This document shows positions 44,285-52,705 of a stretch of DNA of 64,000 bases, one piece after another. The position numbers were made by a program, and so were the translations under genes. A model generated the notes under the pieces. The model saw only the letters and a program-made list of their open reading frames with translations. It was not told where the DNA came from and made no database searches. Within the stretch, counting starts at the first letter, position 1. The number at the start of each line of letters is the position of its first letter. The stretch is from Solobacterium moorei (GTDB lineage: Bacteria > Bacillota_I > Bacilli_A > Erysipelotrichales > Erysipelotrichaceae): NCBI RefSeq assembly GCF_036323475.1, contig NZ_AP028934.1:2232001-2296000 (forward strand), read 5' to 3'.

Positions 44285-45902
44285 AATCCTGTTTTCCACT
44301 CCAATTAATGTCACCAGTATTTTTAAGTTTAAAACTATTCTGCTGTAGGCTAGTCATTTTGGCAATAGATTGATTGATAAAATCAATTAAATCGAACAAT
44401 CCTAACGATCCAACCATGATAAATACTGGAATATAGGTGTACAAATATCTTGCCCGTGCCTCAAACAACATTTCAAACAAAAATAGACCGAGAAGAGACA
44501 AATACATAACACTATGATCATCCTCATCATTTTTCTTTAATGATATAGCTTTAATCACCATCAATAATAAGCAAGCTGTCCAGATGGTTTGTTGAGTAGT
44601 TTTTATAATATGATAGTGATTTCCTACTTCCATTTCATAATCTCCATTGTATACAAAGCTTCTCAAAAATAGTGATAACTTATTATCAGTTGGAAATACT
44701 TCTCGATAGAAGCCCCCTTCAAATCCCCATGCAAAAGTTCCATCATTAAAAATACTAAGAGCTTTCTTTTGCATAATTTTAGCTACTCTCTTTGGCCCAT
44801 ATTGTTGTAATCGATCACTCAATCGAATAAGAATTGCATCCTTTTTCTCTTTTACACCATAATAAGATAATTTGTATTTCACATCATAAACATTATATCC
44901 ACCATTTGCTTCTTCATTAAACCCCATCATTAGAAAGTGATATATTGGTGTTTCTAAATTAGGGTCAATTTTATATCCCATTCTTTCTGGAAGATGTTTA
45001 TATGTAAAAGAAGAAACGAGAGATACAACTATCACAAGTGGTATGACTCCAAAATTACTCTTCAGTTTTTTCAACTTCTCTGGTCTCAATATAAACTTAA
45101 TCAACTCAATTATTACAATGGCAATAAACACTATAAAAATCTGTGGTTTAATACGATAACCCCAGTAACTTAATAAAACAATCAATGTCCACACTATATA
45201 TTTATTAAATCTATATCTATTTAAATAAATCCATAAAATCAGCGTAGGGAAAATCAAACCCATTGAATCTGAATAAGCTATACCTGTCCAACCAGAGAAT
45301 ACAATTAATACAACATAAATTCCAAATCCGAACCACGCAATCGCAAATGATTTTTTTAAATCATAAATGATATGGAATAGTAAATATGCTGTAATCGTAC
45401 AGAGAATGCTTTGCACAATTGTTAGACCAAATACAGCATATCTATAATCTAATATGCCTATAAATTTTTCTAATTTCATGACTGTCGCAAATATATAGGT
45501 CACCAGTATATTATTCGGATACAAAGAATAGTAATACTGATTTAATTGATCTATCTTGAAGTCTCTCAAAAGATACGAATCCGTCAAGATAATATTTGAA
45601 TCCCAACCTGTCAAGAAAAAAGTATTCTTAAGTAATATAATTTGAAAAATAAAAAAGAAAAATAACACTATTAAAAAAATTCTTTTATGGTTGAAGTGTA
45701 TATCCAATTGTTTTATCAAAAAATAAAATAAAATGACTAATACGATGAATACAACAGCACTGATAAATATTCCTTTAGAAGATAAATCTGTTGTTACTTT
45801 ACAGTAATACTCAAAATGACTGTAAAAGGTATTATTAATGATGACAAACAAGAATACAATCAGAAAAAATATTGAAATTATTTTTTGAAATGTCTTTTCC
45901 AT
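44259..45902 (-). CDS. Multi-pass membrane glycosyltransferase (GT-C type)
   Basis: About 547 aa with roughly 12 helices. An early extracytoplasmic acidic site follows the first helices (FLTGWDSNIILTDSYLLRDF), as in GT-C transferases that use polyprenyl-phosphate sugars. It lies between GtrB-like and GtrA-like genes, the slot of the serotype-specific transferase (GtrC) in three-component glycosylation systems. The GtrB stop lies 1 nt before the ATG at 45902; an ATG at 45914 has its SD too close. Acceptor unknown, probably teichoic acid, capsule or a surface protein. Confidence 0.78.
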   Translation of the reverse strand: MEKTFQKIISIFFLIVFLFVIINNTFYSHFEYYCKVTTDLSSKGIFISAVVFIVLVILFYFLIKQLDIHFNHKRIFLIVLFFFFIFQIILLKNTFFLTGWDSNIILTDSYLLRDFKIDQLNQYYYSLYPNNILVTYIFATVMKLEKFIGILDYRYAVFGLTIVQSILCTITAYLLFHIIYDLKKSFAIAWFGFGIYVVLIVFSGWTGIAYSDSMGLIFPTLILWIYLNRYRFNKYIVWTLIVLLSYWGYRIKPQIFIVFIAIVIIELIKFILRPEKLKKLKSNFGVIPLVIVVSLVSSFTYKHLPERMGYKIDPNLETPIYHFLMMGFNEEANGGYNVYDVKYKLSYYGVKEKKDAILIRLSDRLQQYGPKRVAKIMQKKALSIFNDGTFAWGFEGGFYREVFPTDNKLSLFLRSFVYNGDYEMEVGNHYHIIKTTQQTIWTACLLLMVIKAISLKKNDEDDHSVMYLSLLGLFLFEMLFEARARYLYTYIPVFIMVGSLGLFDLIDFINQSIAKMTSLQQNSFKLKNTGDINWSGKQDYEEYVRKI

Positions 45903-45903
45903 A

Positions 45904-46860
45904 CTATATTTCATTCTCCCATGTTCGTTCACTAATAATATACCGTGGCCGTTTTTTCACTTCCAAATATACTTTGCCTACATATTCACCAATCACCCCA
46001 AGGGAAATCAACTGCACGCCTCCCAAGAAGCACATGATTGCCAGTGTACTTGACCACCCAGCAATAGTTGTACCTAGAAAACGCGATACAATAGCCCATA
46101 CTACACCAATAAAACTAATAAGCGATACGATTAATCCAAAATATGTAATTAATCGAATTGGCTTAGTACTTAAACTAGTGATACCATCAAAAGCTAGAGC
46201 AATCATCTTTGATAATGGATAATGTGATTCTCCCGCAATACGTATATGCCTTTCATAAAGAACTGAAGTACTCTTAAACCCAACCAACGGAAACATTCCA
46301 CGTAAGAATAGATTTACTTCTTTAAAATTTGCGAATTCATTTAAAACTCGTGAGGATACCAATCTATAATCCGCATGATTATAAATCACTTCAGCACCCA
46401 TGTAATTTAAAACCTTATAAAATGACTGAGCTGTGAATCTTTTAAAAAATGTATCTGTTTCTCTTGAACTTCTAACACCATATACAATTTCACAGCCATC
46501 ATGATATGCATCTACCATCTTTTCCATGGCTGTAATATCATCCTGGCCATCACAGTCAATCGAGATCGTTATATCCGCACAATCTTTTGCTTCCATTAAT
46601 CCCGCTAATACAGTATTCTGATGTCCCCTATTTCTACTTTGTGAAATTCCAATAAAATGCTGATCACTCTTCGATAAATCGTTAATAATCTGCCAAGTAT
46701 TATCTTTACTCCCATCATTTACAAATAAGATGCGGCTATCATCACTAATCTTATTCTTTTCAATTAGTTTTATTAATTCTTCTAAAAATAATTTAGAAGT
46801 AATTGGTAATACTTCCTGCTCATTATAGCAAGGAATAATGATATACAATTTTTCTTTCAT
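45904..46860 (-). CDS. GtrB-like polyprenyl-phosphate glycosyltransferase
   Basis: 318 aa from ATG 46860 (SD TTGAGGG). GT2 domain with LYIIIPCYNEQEVLPITSKL, VNDGSKDNTWQII, SIDCDGQDDITAMEKM and YRLVSSRVLNEF, then two C-terminal helices (LITYFGLIVSLISFIGVVWA and LAIMCFLGGVQLISLGVIGE). It should make undecaprenyl-phosphate glucose or a similar sugar for the adjacent membrane transferase. First gene of the trio. The IS1634 copy 2 lies 50 bp beyond its 5' flank. Confidence 0.92.
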   Translation of the reverse strand: MKEKLYIIIPCYNEQEVLPITSKLFLEELIKLIEKNKISDDSRILFVNDGSKDNTWQIINDLSKSDQHFIGISQSRNRGHQNTVLAGLMEAKDCADITISIDCDGQDDITAMEKMVDAYHDGCEIVYGVRSSRETDTFFKRFTAQSFYKVLNYMGAEVIYNHADYRLVSSRVLNEFANFKEVNLFLRGMFPLVGFKSTSVLYERHIRIAGESHYPLSKMIALAFDGITSLSTKPIRLITYFGLIVSLISFIGVVWAIVSRFLGTTIAGWSSTLAIMCFLGGVQLISLGVIGEYVGKVYLEVKKRPRYIISERTWENEI

Positions 46861-46911
46861 AATATCCCTCAAACTGCCTCTAGATTTTTATAGCACACAA
46901 TAATAATATCT

Positions 46912-46953
46912 ATTCATTTAGTACATTTTATCGGTTTTTCATACTTTTGAAAA
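46912..46953. repeat. 42-bp target duplication of IS1634 copy 2, left
   Basis: Perfect match to 48858-48899. On the minus strand it contains a TAAAAT box 16 bp after TTTCAA, possibly the gtrB-like promoter. Confidence 0.92.
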
Positions 46954-48857
46954 CCCGTCTTTAGAAGTTAGCACCATTAATCTTTAGGAGCACATTTTTA
47001 ATAAAGTAATTCAAGTCCAGTATTGATGGGCTTTTCTTATTGTTCAAAAACTTGACAAATTCATTTTTATCTATTCCTTTTAATGGTGTAATGGTGTATT
47101 ATATAGGAGGGTGTTTTATGGCTTATTTCCTTAAGGTTGCTAAACAACAAAACAATACGTATCTCGCTGTTTATGAATCTTTTTATTCTCCTGCTACCAA
47201 AGGTACCAAACATCGTTGTATCAGGTCTCTTGGTTCTGTTTCTAAACTGAAAGCTGCCGGTATTGATGATCCTGTTGCTTTCTACAAAGATGAAGTAGAA
47301 AAAATGAATCTGTATAACAAGCAAGATAAGATCAAGAAAATTACTTCCGTTTCTCCAAGAAGATATCTTGGCTATTTCCCTTTGAAATCCATTCTTGAAG
47401 ATCTTGATATCAAGAAGTTTATTGATCTGTATAAATTCACTACCGATTTTGAATTTGAACTTTATGAAGTTCTTTCTCTTCTTGTATATGCTCGTTGTGT
47501 TTCTCCCTGCAGTAAATACAAAACATATTATGAAATCCTTCCTCAGCTTCATATTCCTTATGCATTCAACTACGATCAACTATTGAGTGCCCTGGCATTT
47601 TATGGAAATGACTATGAGAAAATTGTTGAACTGTTCACTTCGAGAGTCAAAGACAAATATTCCATAGATACTGCTATCACCTATTTTGACTGTACAAACT
47701 TCTATTTTGAAATTGACAGAGAAGATGACTTCAGAAGAAAGGGTCCAAGCAAAGAAAACAGGAAAGCTCCTGTCATTGGGCTGGGCTTACTGCTGGATGC
47801 GAATCAAATTCCTGTTGGTATGAAGCTGTATCCTGGAAATGAATCAGAAAAGCCTGTATTGAAAGATGTACTGAAAGACTTGAAGGAAAGACATGAAGTA
47901 CACGGAAAAACGATACGGGTAGCGGACAAGGGACTGAACTGTTCAGAGAATATACTTTCAGCTTTGGCAAACGGCGATGGATATCTCTTTTCCAAATCAG
48001 TCAAGCAGCTGCCTGAAACAGAAAAGGTATGGGTTCTACTACCTAATGACTACAAAGCAATCAAGGACAGAAATGGCAAGATCATTTATTACTGTAAAGA
48101 ATGTATCGATGAATTTCCATACACATATACAGATGAAAGCGGAAAAAAGAAAAAAGTAAACATCAAAGAAAAAAGAGTCGTCACATACAATCCGACACTG
48201 GCAAGAAAACACAAATATGAAATAAACAAGCTTGTAGAAAAAGCCAAAGGTCTGTCCGTATCACTTGTAAAGAAAAATGAATATGGGGAAAGCGCAAAAT
48301 ATGTCACTTTCAGATCTACTTCAAACGGAGAAGAAACAGAAGATAAAGTAAAGGCCATCATCAATCAGGAAACGATAGATAATGACTTGAAACTGGCCGG
48401 TTACAATATGCTTGTCACATCTGAAACAAAGGTGGATGCCAGACAGATATATGAAACATACCACAACCTGTGGAGGATAGAAGAATCATTCAGAATCATG
48501 AAATCAGACCTAGATGCAAGACCTGTTTATTTACAGCTTGAGAATACGATCAAGGGACATTTCTTAATATGTTATCTTACTGTACTGCTGCAGAGAATAT
48601 TTCAATTCAAAGTCTTGGAAAACAAATATTCTTCTTCAGAACTGAATGAATTCTACAAAGGATTCCAGTTCGTTGAAGGAGAAGACAGTTATACAAACAT
48701 ATCCATAGGAACCAACTTCATTACCGAATTATCAGACATGACAGGATTACCTTTAGACAATTATTTTTTATCTCCAACAAAACTAAAAAAGGTGTTGAAC
48801 TATAGATTCTAATCTGTAGTTTTACACCATTTTTTAATGTTTAACTCTAAAGTCAGG
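46954..48857 (+). mobile_element. IS1634-family element, copy 2
   Basis: 1904 bp, the same ends as copy 1 (CCCGTCTTTAGAAGTTA / TAACTCTAAAGTCAGG), flanked by 42-bp perfect direct repeats. It is in the same orientation as copy 1, 6.4 kb away. Confidence 0.93.
47118..48812 (+). CDS. IS1634-family transposase, copy 2
   Basis: 564 aa, near-identical to the gene at 38856 and with the same catalytic boxes (YFDCTNFYF, VADKGLNCSE, WRIEESFRIMKSD). SD GGAGGG. Complete. Homologous recombination between the two direct copies would delete the TagD-fusion, aminotransferase and Gtr genes as one circle. Confidence 0.93.
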   Translation: MAYFLKVAKQQNNTYLAVYESFYSPATKGTKHRCIRSLGSVSKLKAAGIDDPVAFYKDEVEKMNLYNKQDKIKKITSVSPRRYLGYFPLKSILEDLDIKKFIDLYKFTTDFEFELYEVLSLLVYARCVSPCSKYKTYYEILPQLHIPYAFNYDQLLSALAFYGNDYEKIVELFTSRVKDKYSIDTAITYFDCTNFYFEIDREDDFRRKGPSKENRKAPVIGLGLLLDANQIPVGMKLYPGNESEKPVLKDVLKDLKERHEVHGKTIRVADKGLNCSENILSALANGDGYLFSKSVKQLPETEKVWVLLPNDYKAIKDRNGKIIYYCKECIDEFPYTYTDESGKKKKVNIKEKRVVTYNPTLARKHKYEINKLVEKAKGLSVSLVKKNEYGESAKYVTFRSTSNGEETEDKVKAIINQETIDNDLKLAGYNMLVTSETKVDARQIYETYHNLWRIEESFRIMKSDLDARPVYLQLENTIKGHFLICYLTVLLQRIFQFKVLENKYSSSELNEFYKGFQFVEGEDSYTNISIGTNFITELSDMTGLPLDNYFLSPTKLKKVLNYRF

Positions 48858-48899
48858 ATTCATTTAGTACATTTTATCGGTTTTTCATACTTTTGAAAA
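48858..48899. repeat. 42-bp target duplication of IS1634 copy 2, right
   Basis: Perfect match to 46912-46953. Confidence 0.92.
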
Positions 48900-48955
48900 G
48901 TGATAATTCCCTTATCATACATAGTAATACCATCATATATAGCTATTTTTAACCA

Positions 48956-48990
48956 TACAAAAATGAAGGCAGAATATCCTCCTTCATTTT
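48956..48990 (-). terminator. Terminator of the ABC exporter operon
   Basis: Minus strand AAATGAAGG, loop, CCTTCATTT, then T-run. It lies directly after the stop at 48993. Confidence 0.85.
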
Positions 48991-48992
48991 AT

Positions 48993-50807
48993 TTATGAAA
49001 CAGTATCTAATACCATCTCTTCATATTGACGTGTATAGAGTTCATAATAGTAACCTCTTTGTTTCATGAGTTCTGAATGTGTACCACGTTCAATAATCTT
49101 ACCATCACGAACAACCAAGATAACATCCGCATTTACAATCGTAGATAATCGGTGTGCAATCACAAAGGATGTTCTTCCCTTGATAACTGTATCAATCGCA
49201 TCTTGAATTGCTTTTTCTGTAAGAGTGTCAATCGATGCTGTCGCTTCATCCAATACTAAGATGCGTGGATCTGCTAAGATTGCACGAGCGAAGGATAAGA
49301 GCTGTTTTTCACCAGTGGATAACATTCCTCCACCTTCACCAACATCACTGTCTAAGCCCTTCTCCATCTTCTCAATCACAAACTTTGCAGAAACAAGATC
49401 CAATGCACGCATGATTTCTTCATCCGTCGCATCCGGCTTACCATAGCGCAGATTATCTCTGACTGTTCCAGAGAATAAGTGTGGTGTTTGTAAAACGTAG
49501 CCGATGTTGGAATGTAGCCAAAGCTGTGAACGCTCTCTAGCATCTCTTCCATCAATGAGAACTTGGCCCCTTGTTGGTTCAAAGAAACGACAAACTAGAT
49601 TTACAAGTGTCGATTTACCAGCCCCTGTTTCACCAACAATTGCGACATTTGTTCCATGCGGTACATCAAGATTAAAGTTTTCTAAGACCATCTCATCTCC
49701 ATCTGGATACTTGAAGTCCACATTCTTGAACGCTACATCACCAATAAGTGGTTCCCAATTTTCCTTCTTGGGATTGAAGGTATCTCCATACTTTGCGATA
49801 ACTTCTGGTGAGTCCGCAACATCTGACTCTGTGTTTACTAATCGATCAAAGCGTTCAATATTTACTTGAATCGACACAAGTGAAGATATCGTAGTAATCA
49901 CACTATGCAGTGGATCCATAATACCAAGTGCATAACTCATAAATACAGATAATGTACCAATTAACATCATGTTATTAACTGTCAGTTTACCACCCTGCCA
50001 CATTACAATCGCAAGAGCGATAGAGCTCATCATCGTAACTGTGGAATAGAAGAATGCCTGATAGCGTGCAGCTTGCACAGACACATGACGCATCTGTTCT
50101 GTATCGTTTCTAAATCCATCTCCAATGATACTTTCAATCACCATTGTCTTGATTGATCTAGCACCTGTAATACCTTCATTAAAGTCGCTTGTAATTTGAG
50201 AATTTAATTCACGAATGTGACGATTGAGTTTTACGAGTCGTTTCTGGAAGAAGGCGATAATAAATACTGCAAATGGGACTAGCACAAACACCATGCATGC
50301 AAGTCTCCAACTAATTCTCACCATATTAATCATAACGAATAGAATATACGATCCATTCCAAACAACATCCATCATACGCCATGACATCAGTTCACCAATC
50401 TTACCACTATCACTCATTACTCTTGCATGAATGTAACCAACATTGTTTTGGTTAAAGTACGCAAATGATAGTTCCTGTAAATGATTAAATGAAGTATTTC
50501 TAAGATCACGATTTAAATCTAACTCTGTTTTTGATACCCAGAAGACACTAATAAAGTTCAGTATAACTTGAACAATCAATATTCCAATGTAAAGTAAAAT
50601 AAATTGCCCAAGTGTATCTAGAGTATTCTCTCCAACATAGTGATTTAATGCATACTGGTTGAATAGTGGATAACATGAATCTACTAAACTCGAAAATAAT
50701 CCCATCAAAATCATCGCAATGATTCTGTACTTATACTTTTTCGCAAATGGTAGAATCTTCGGAATGCCAAAGTATGGAAGTGATATATTTTTATTTTCTT
50801 CTTGCAT
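48993..50807 (-). CDS. ABC exporter half-transporter, canonical subunit
   Basis: 604 aa. Six N-terminal helices, then an ATPase with Walker A VGETGAGKSTLVN, signature LSTGEKQLLSFARAI, Walker B ILVLDEATASID and the H-loop VIAHRLSTI. The Walker B Glu is present. It pairs with the gene 11 bp upstream to form a heterodimeric drug/lipid-type exporter (LmrCD/TM287-288 class). The signature STGEK instead of SGGQ is a mild deviation common in such subunits. Substrate cannot be predicted. Confidence 0.92.
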   Translation of the reverse strand: MQEENKNISLPYFGIPKILPFAKKYKYRIIAMILMGLFSSLVDSCYPLFNQYALNHYVGENTLDTLGQFILLYIGILIVQVILNFISVFWVSKTELDLNRDLRNTSFNHLQELSFAYFNQNNVGYIHARVMSDSGKIGELMSWRMMDVVWNGSYILFVMINMVRISWRLACMVFVLVPFAVFIIAFFQKRLVKLNRHIRELNSQITSDFNEGITGARSIKTMVIESIIGDGFRNDTEQMRHVSVQAARYQAFFYSTVTMMSSIALAIVMWQGGKLTVNNMMLIGTLSVFMSYALGIMDPLHSVITTISSLVSIQVNIERFDRLVNTESDVADSPEVIAKYGDTFNPKKENWEPLIGDVAFKNVDFKYPDGDEMVLENFNLDVPHGTNVAIVGETGAGKSTLVNLVCRFFEPTRGQVLIDGRDARERSQLWLHSNIGYVLQTPHLFSGTVRDNLRYGKPDATDEEIMRALDLVSAKFVIEKMEKGLDSDVGEGGGMLSTGEKQLLSFARAILADPRILVLDEATASIDTLTEKAIQDAIDTVIKGRTSFVIAHRLSTIVNADVILVVRDGKIIERGTHSELMKQRGYYYELYTRQYEEMVLDTVS

Positions 50808-50818
50808 ACGATACCTCC

Positions 50819-52627
50819 CTACTCACCCTGTTGTGATTGCATCTCAAAGATACGCCGATAAATTCCCTGTTTCTTTAACAGTTGTTCATGTGTACCTTCT
50901 TCTACAACCCTACCTTTATCTAAAACAATAATATGATCAGCTGCCATTAAAGTTGTAATACGATGTGAAATCAAGATAACAGTTGATTCAGAAATATTAT
51001 CTTCGAGACCTGCTCTAATCTTCGCATCCGTTTCGGCATCGACTGCAGAAAGAGAGTCATCAAAGATCATGATTGGTGGTTTCCGTATCAACATCTGTGC
51101 AATTGCAGCACGCTGCTTCTGACCACCAGAAAGTGTAACACCACGTTCGCCAACGTATGTGTTATATCCCTCTTTAAAATGTGTGATAGCTTCATCCAAA
51201 GATGCAATCTTTGCAGCTGTACGAATTTCCTTCATATCTGCGGACTGTTTGGCAATCTTGATATTCTCCGATAAAGAGCGAGAGAAGAGATATGGCTCCT
51301 GTAATACCATACCGATATTCTGACGGATCCACTCAGCTTTCATATCTCTGATATCAACACCACCGATTGTAATTTGACCATGATCATCAGGTAACCTATA
51401 TAGACGGTCTAACAGATACATCAGTGTAGATTTACCTGAACCTGTTCCACCTAAAATACCAAATGTCGTTCCTGCTTTAATTTTGAAAGAAACATTTTCC
51501 AATACTTCAGACGATCCATTTTCATACTGATAGGATACATTTTTAAATTCGATATCCTGTAGTAAATCAGGGGTAACCGCATTTGGCTTATCCTCTTCCA
51601 TTTCAGAATTCATAATGTAACGTAAACGGTCGATAGAAATACCAGCCTTTGACATATTCGCAATTGTTCTTCCCAAAGAACGTACAGGCCATAACAATAA
51701 TGAATTATATGCAATAAAGGCAATATAGTTACCTGCAGACATCCCATTATTTACCGTGATGATAGCACCATATGAAATAACCACTAGCATCTGTAAATTA
51801 GAAATCATGTCAGATGACATCCAGAACGCAGATAACAGTCTCATCAAATGTGTCCACATATTTGTGTAGTGTTCATTTTGTTTTTCAAAACGTTCGCGTT
51901 CATACGCTTCACGACCAAATGCACGAACAACACGTACACCTGTTAAGTTTTCCTGGGCAATCGACGACAGCTTACCCTCTTCTTCATCCGCAACTTCAAA
52001 TGCATTTCCGATCTTTGCGTGGAAGAACAAGCTATATCCGACAATAATTGGAATAAAAGCGGATGTGGCTAGTGCTAACTTTACATTGATTGAAAACATA
52101 AAGAATAGCACCAACACAATCAAGATAATGATACGCACAAGGTAGATTAACTGTTCAGATAAGAAACCTTTAATTGTATCTACATCTGATGTACATCTTT
52201 GAATAATATCACCAGTGTGATTTTCACTATGCCACTTAAATGGTAAATGCATGATATGTGTAAATAAGTCATCACGCATTGTCTTTACTAATTTCTCAGA
52301 TCCCATCGCTGTAAATGACTGAAAGAAGTAACGACAAGATACCGCAAGTAACGCAACAATCACTACAACGATTGCGATTACCCAAAGGTTATGCCGTAAA
52401 AACGTTATCCCACCTATCGCATCAAGACAGTTCTGAATTAGTTCTGGTAATACAACTTCTTTATGATCGATTACTGAGTCTACAGTAAACGCAATAATTC
52501 TTGGATTAATTAATTCTAATAACGAAACAAGACAGGCAAAGAGGATAGACACACCAAAATATACTTTGGATCCCCTTAAAAAATGCCATATCATGCTTAA
52601 TTTCGTCGGGAATTTATCCTTCGACAT
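50819..52627 (-). CDS. ABC exporter half-transporter, degenerate-site subunit
   Basis: 602 aa with six helices and an ATPase: Walker A LGGTGSGKSTLMY, signature LSGGQKQRAAIAQ, Walker B IMIFDDSLSAVDAETD, H-loop LISHRITTLMA. Asp replaces the catalytic Glu after Walker B (FDDS). This is the hallmark of the non-canonical partner in heterodimeric exporters. First gene of the pair. No regulator gene is adjacent. Confidence 0.92.
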   Translation of the reverse strand: MSKDKFPTKLSMIWHFLRGSKVYFGVSILFACLVSLLELINPRIIAFTVDSVIDHKEVVLPELIQNCLDAIGGITFLRHNLWVIAIVVVIVALLAVSCRYFFQSFTAMGSEKLVKTMRDDLFTHIMHLPFKWHSENHTGDIIQRCTSDVDTIKGFLSEQLIYLVRIIILIVLVLFFMFSINVKLALATSAFIPIIVGYSLFFHAKIGNAFEVADEEEGKLSSIAQENLTGVRVVRAFGREAYERERFEKQNEHYTNMWTHLMRLLSAFWMSSDMISNLQMLVVISYGAIITVNNGMSAGNYIAFIAYNSLLLWPVRSLGRTIANMSKAGISIDRLRYIMNSEMEEDKPNAVTPDLLQDIEFKNVSYQYENGSSEVLENVSFKIKAGTTFGILGGTGSGKSTLMYLLDRLYRLPDDHGQITIGGVDIRDMKAEWIRQNIGMVLQEPYLFSRSLSENIKIAKQSADMKEIRTAAKIASLDEAITHFKEGYNTYVGERGVTLSGGQKQRAAIAQMLIRKPPIMIFDDSLSAVDAETDAKIRAGLEDNISESTVILISHRITTLMAADHIIVLDKGRVVEEGTHEQLLKKQGIYRRIFEMQSQQGE

Positions 52628-52705
52628 ATTCTTTCCCCCTCCTTCTGATAAACTTATATTTTACCAAACATAATTTCAAATTGAAAGAAGGCTCGAGCAT
52701 CCTTT

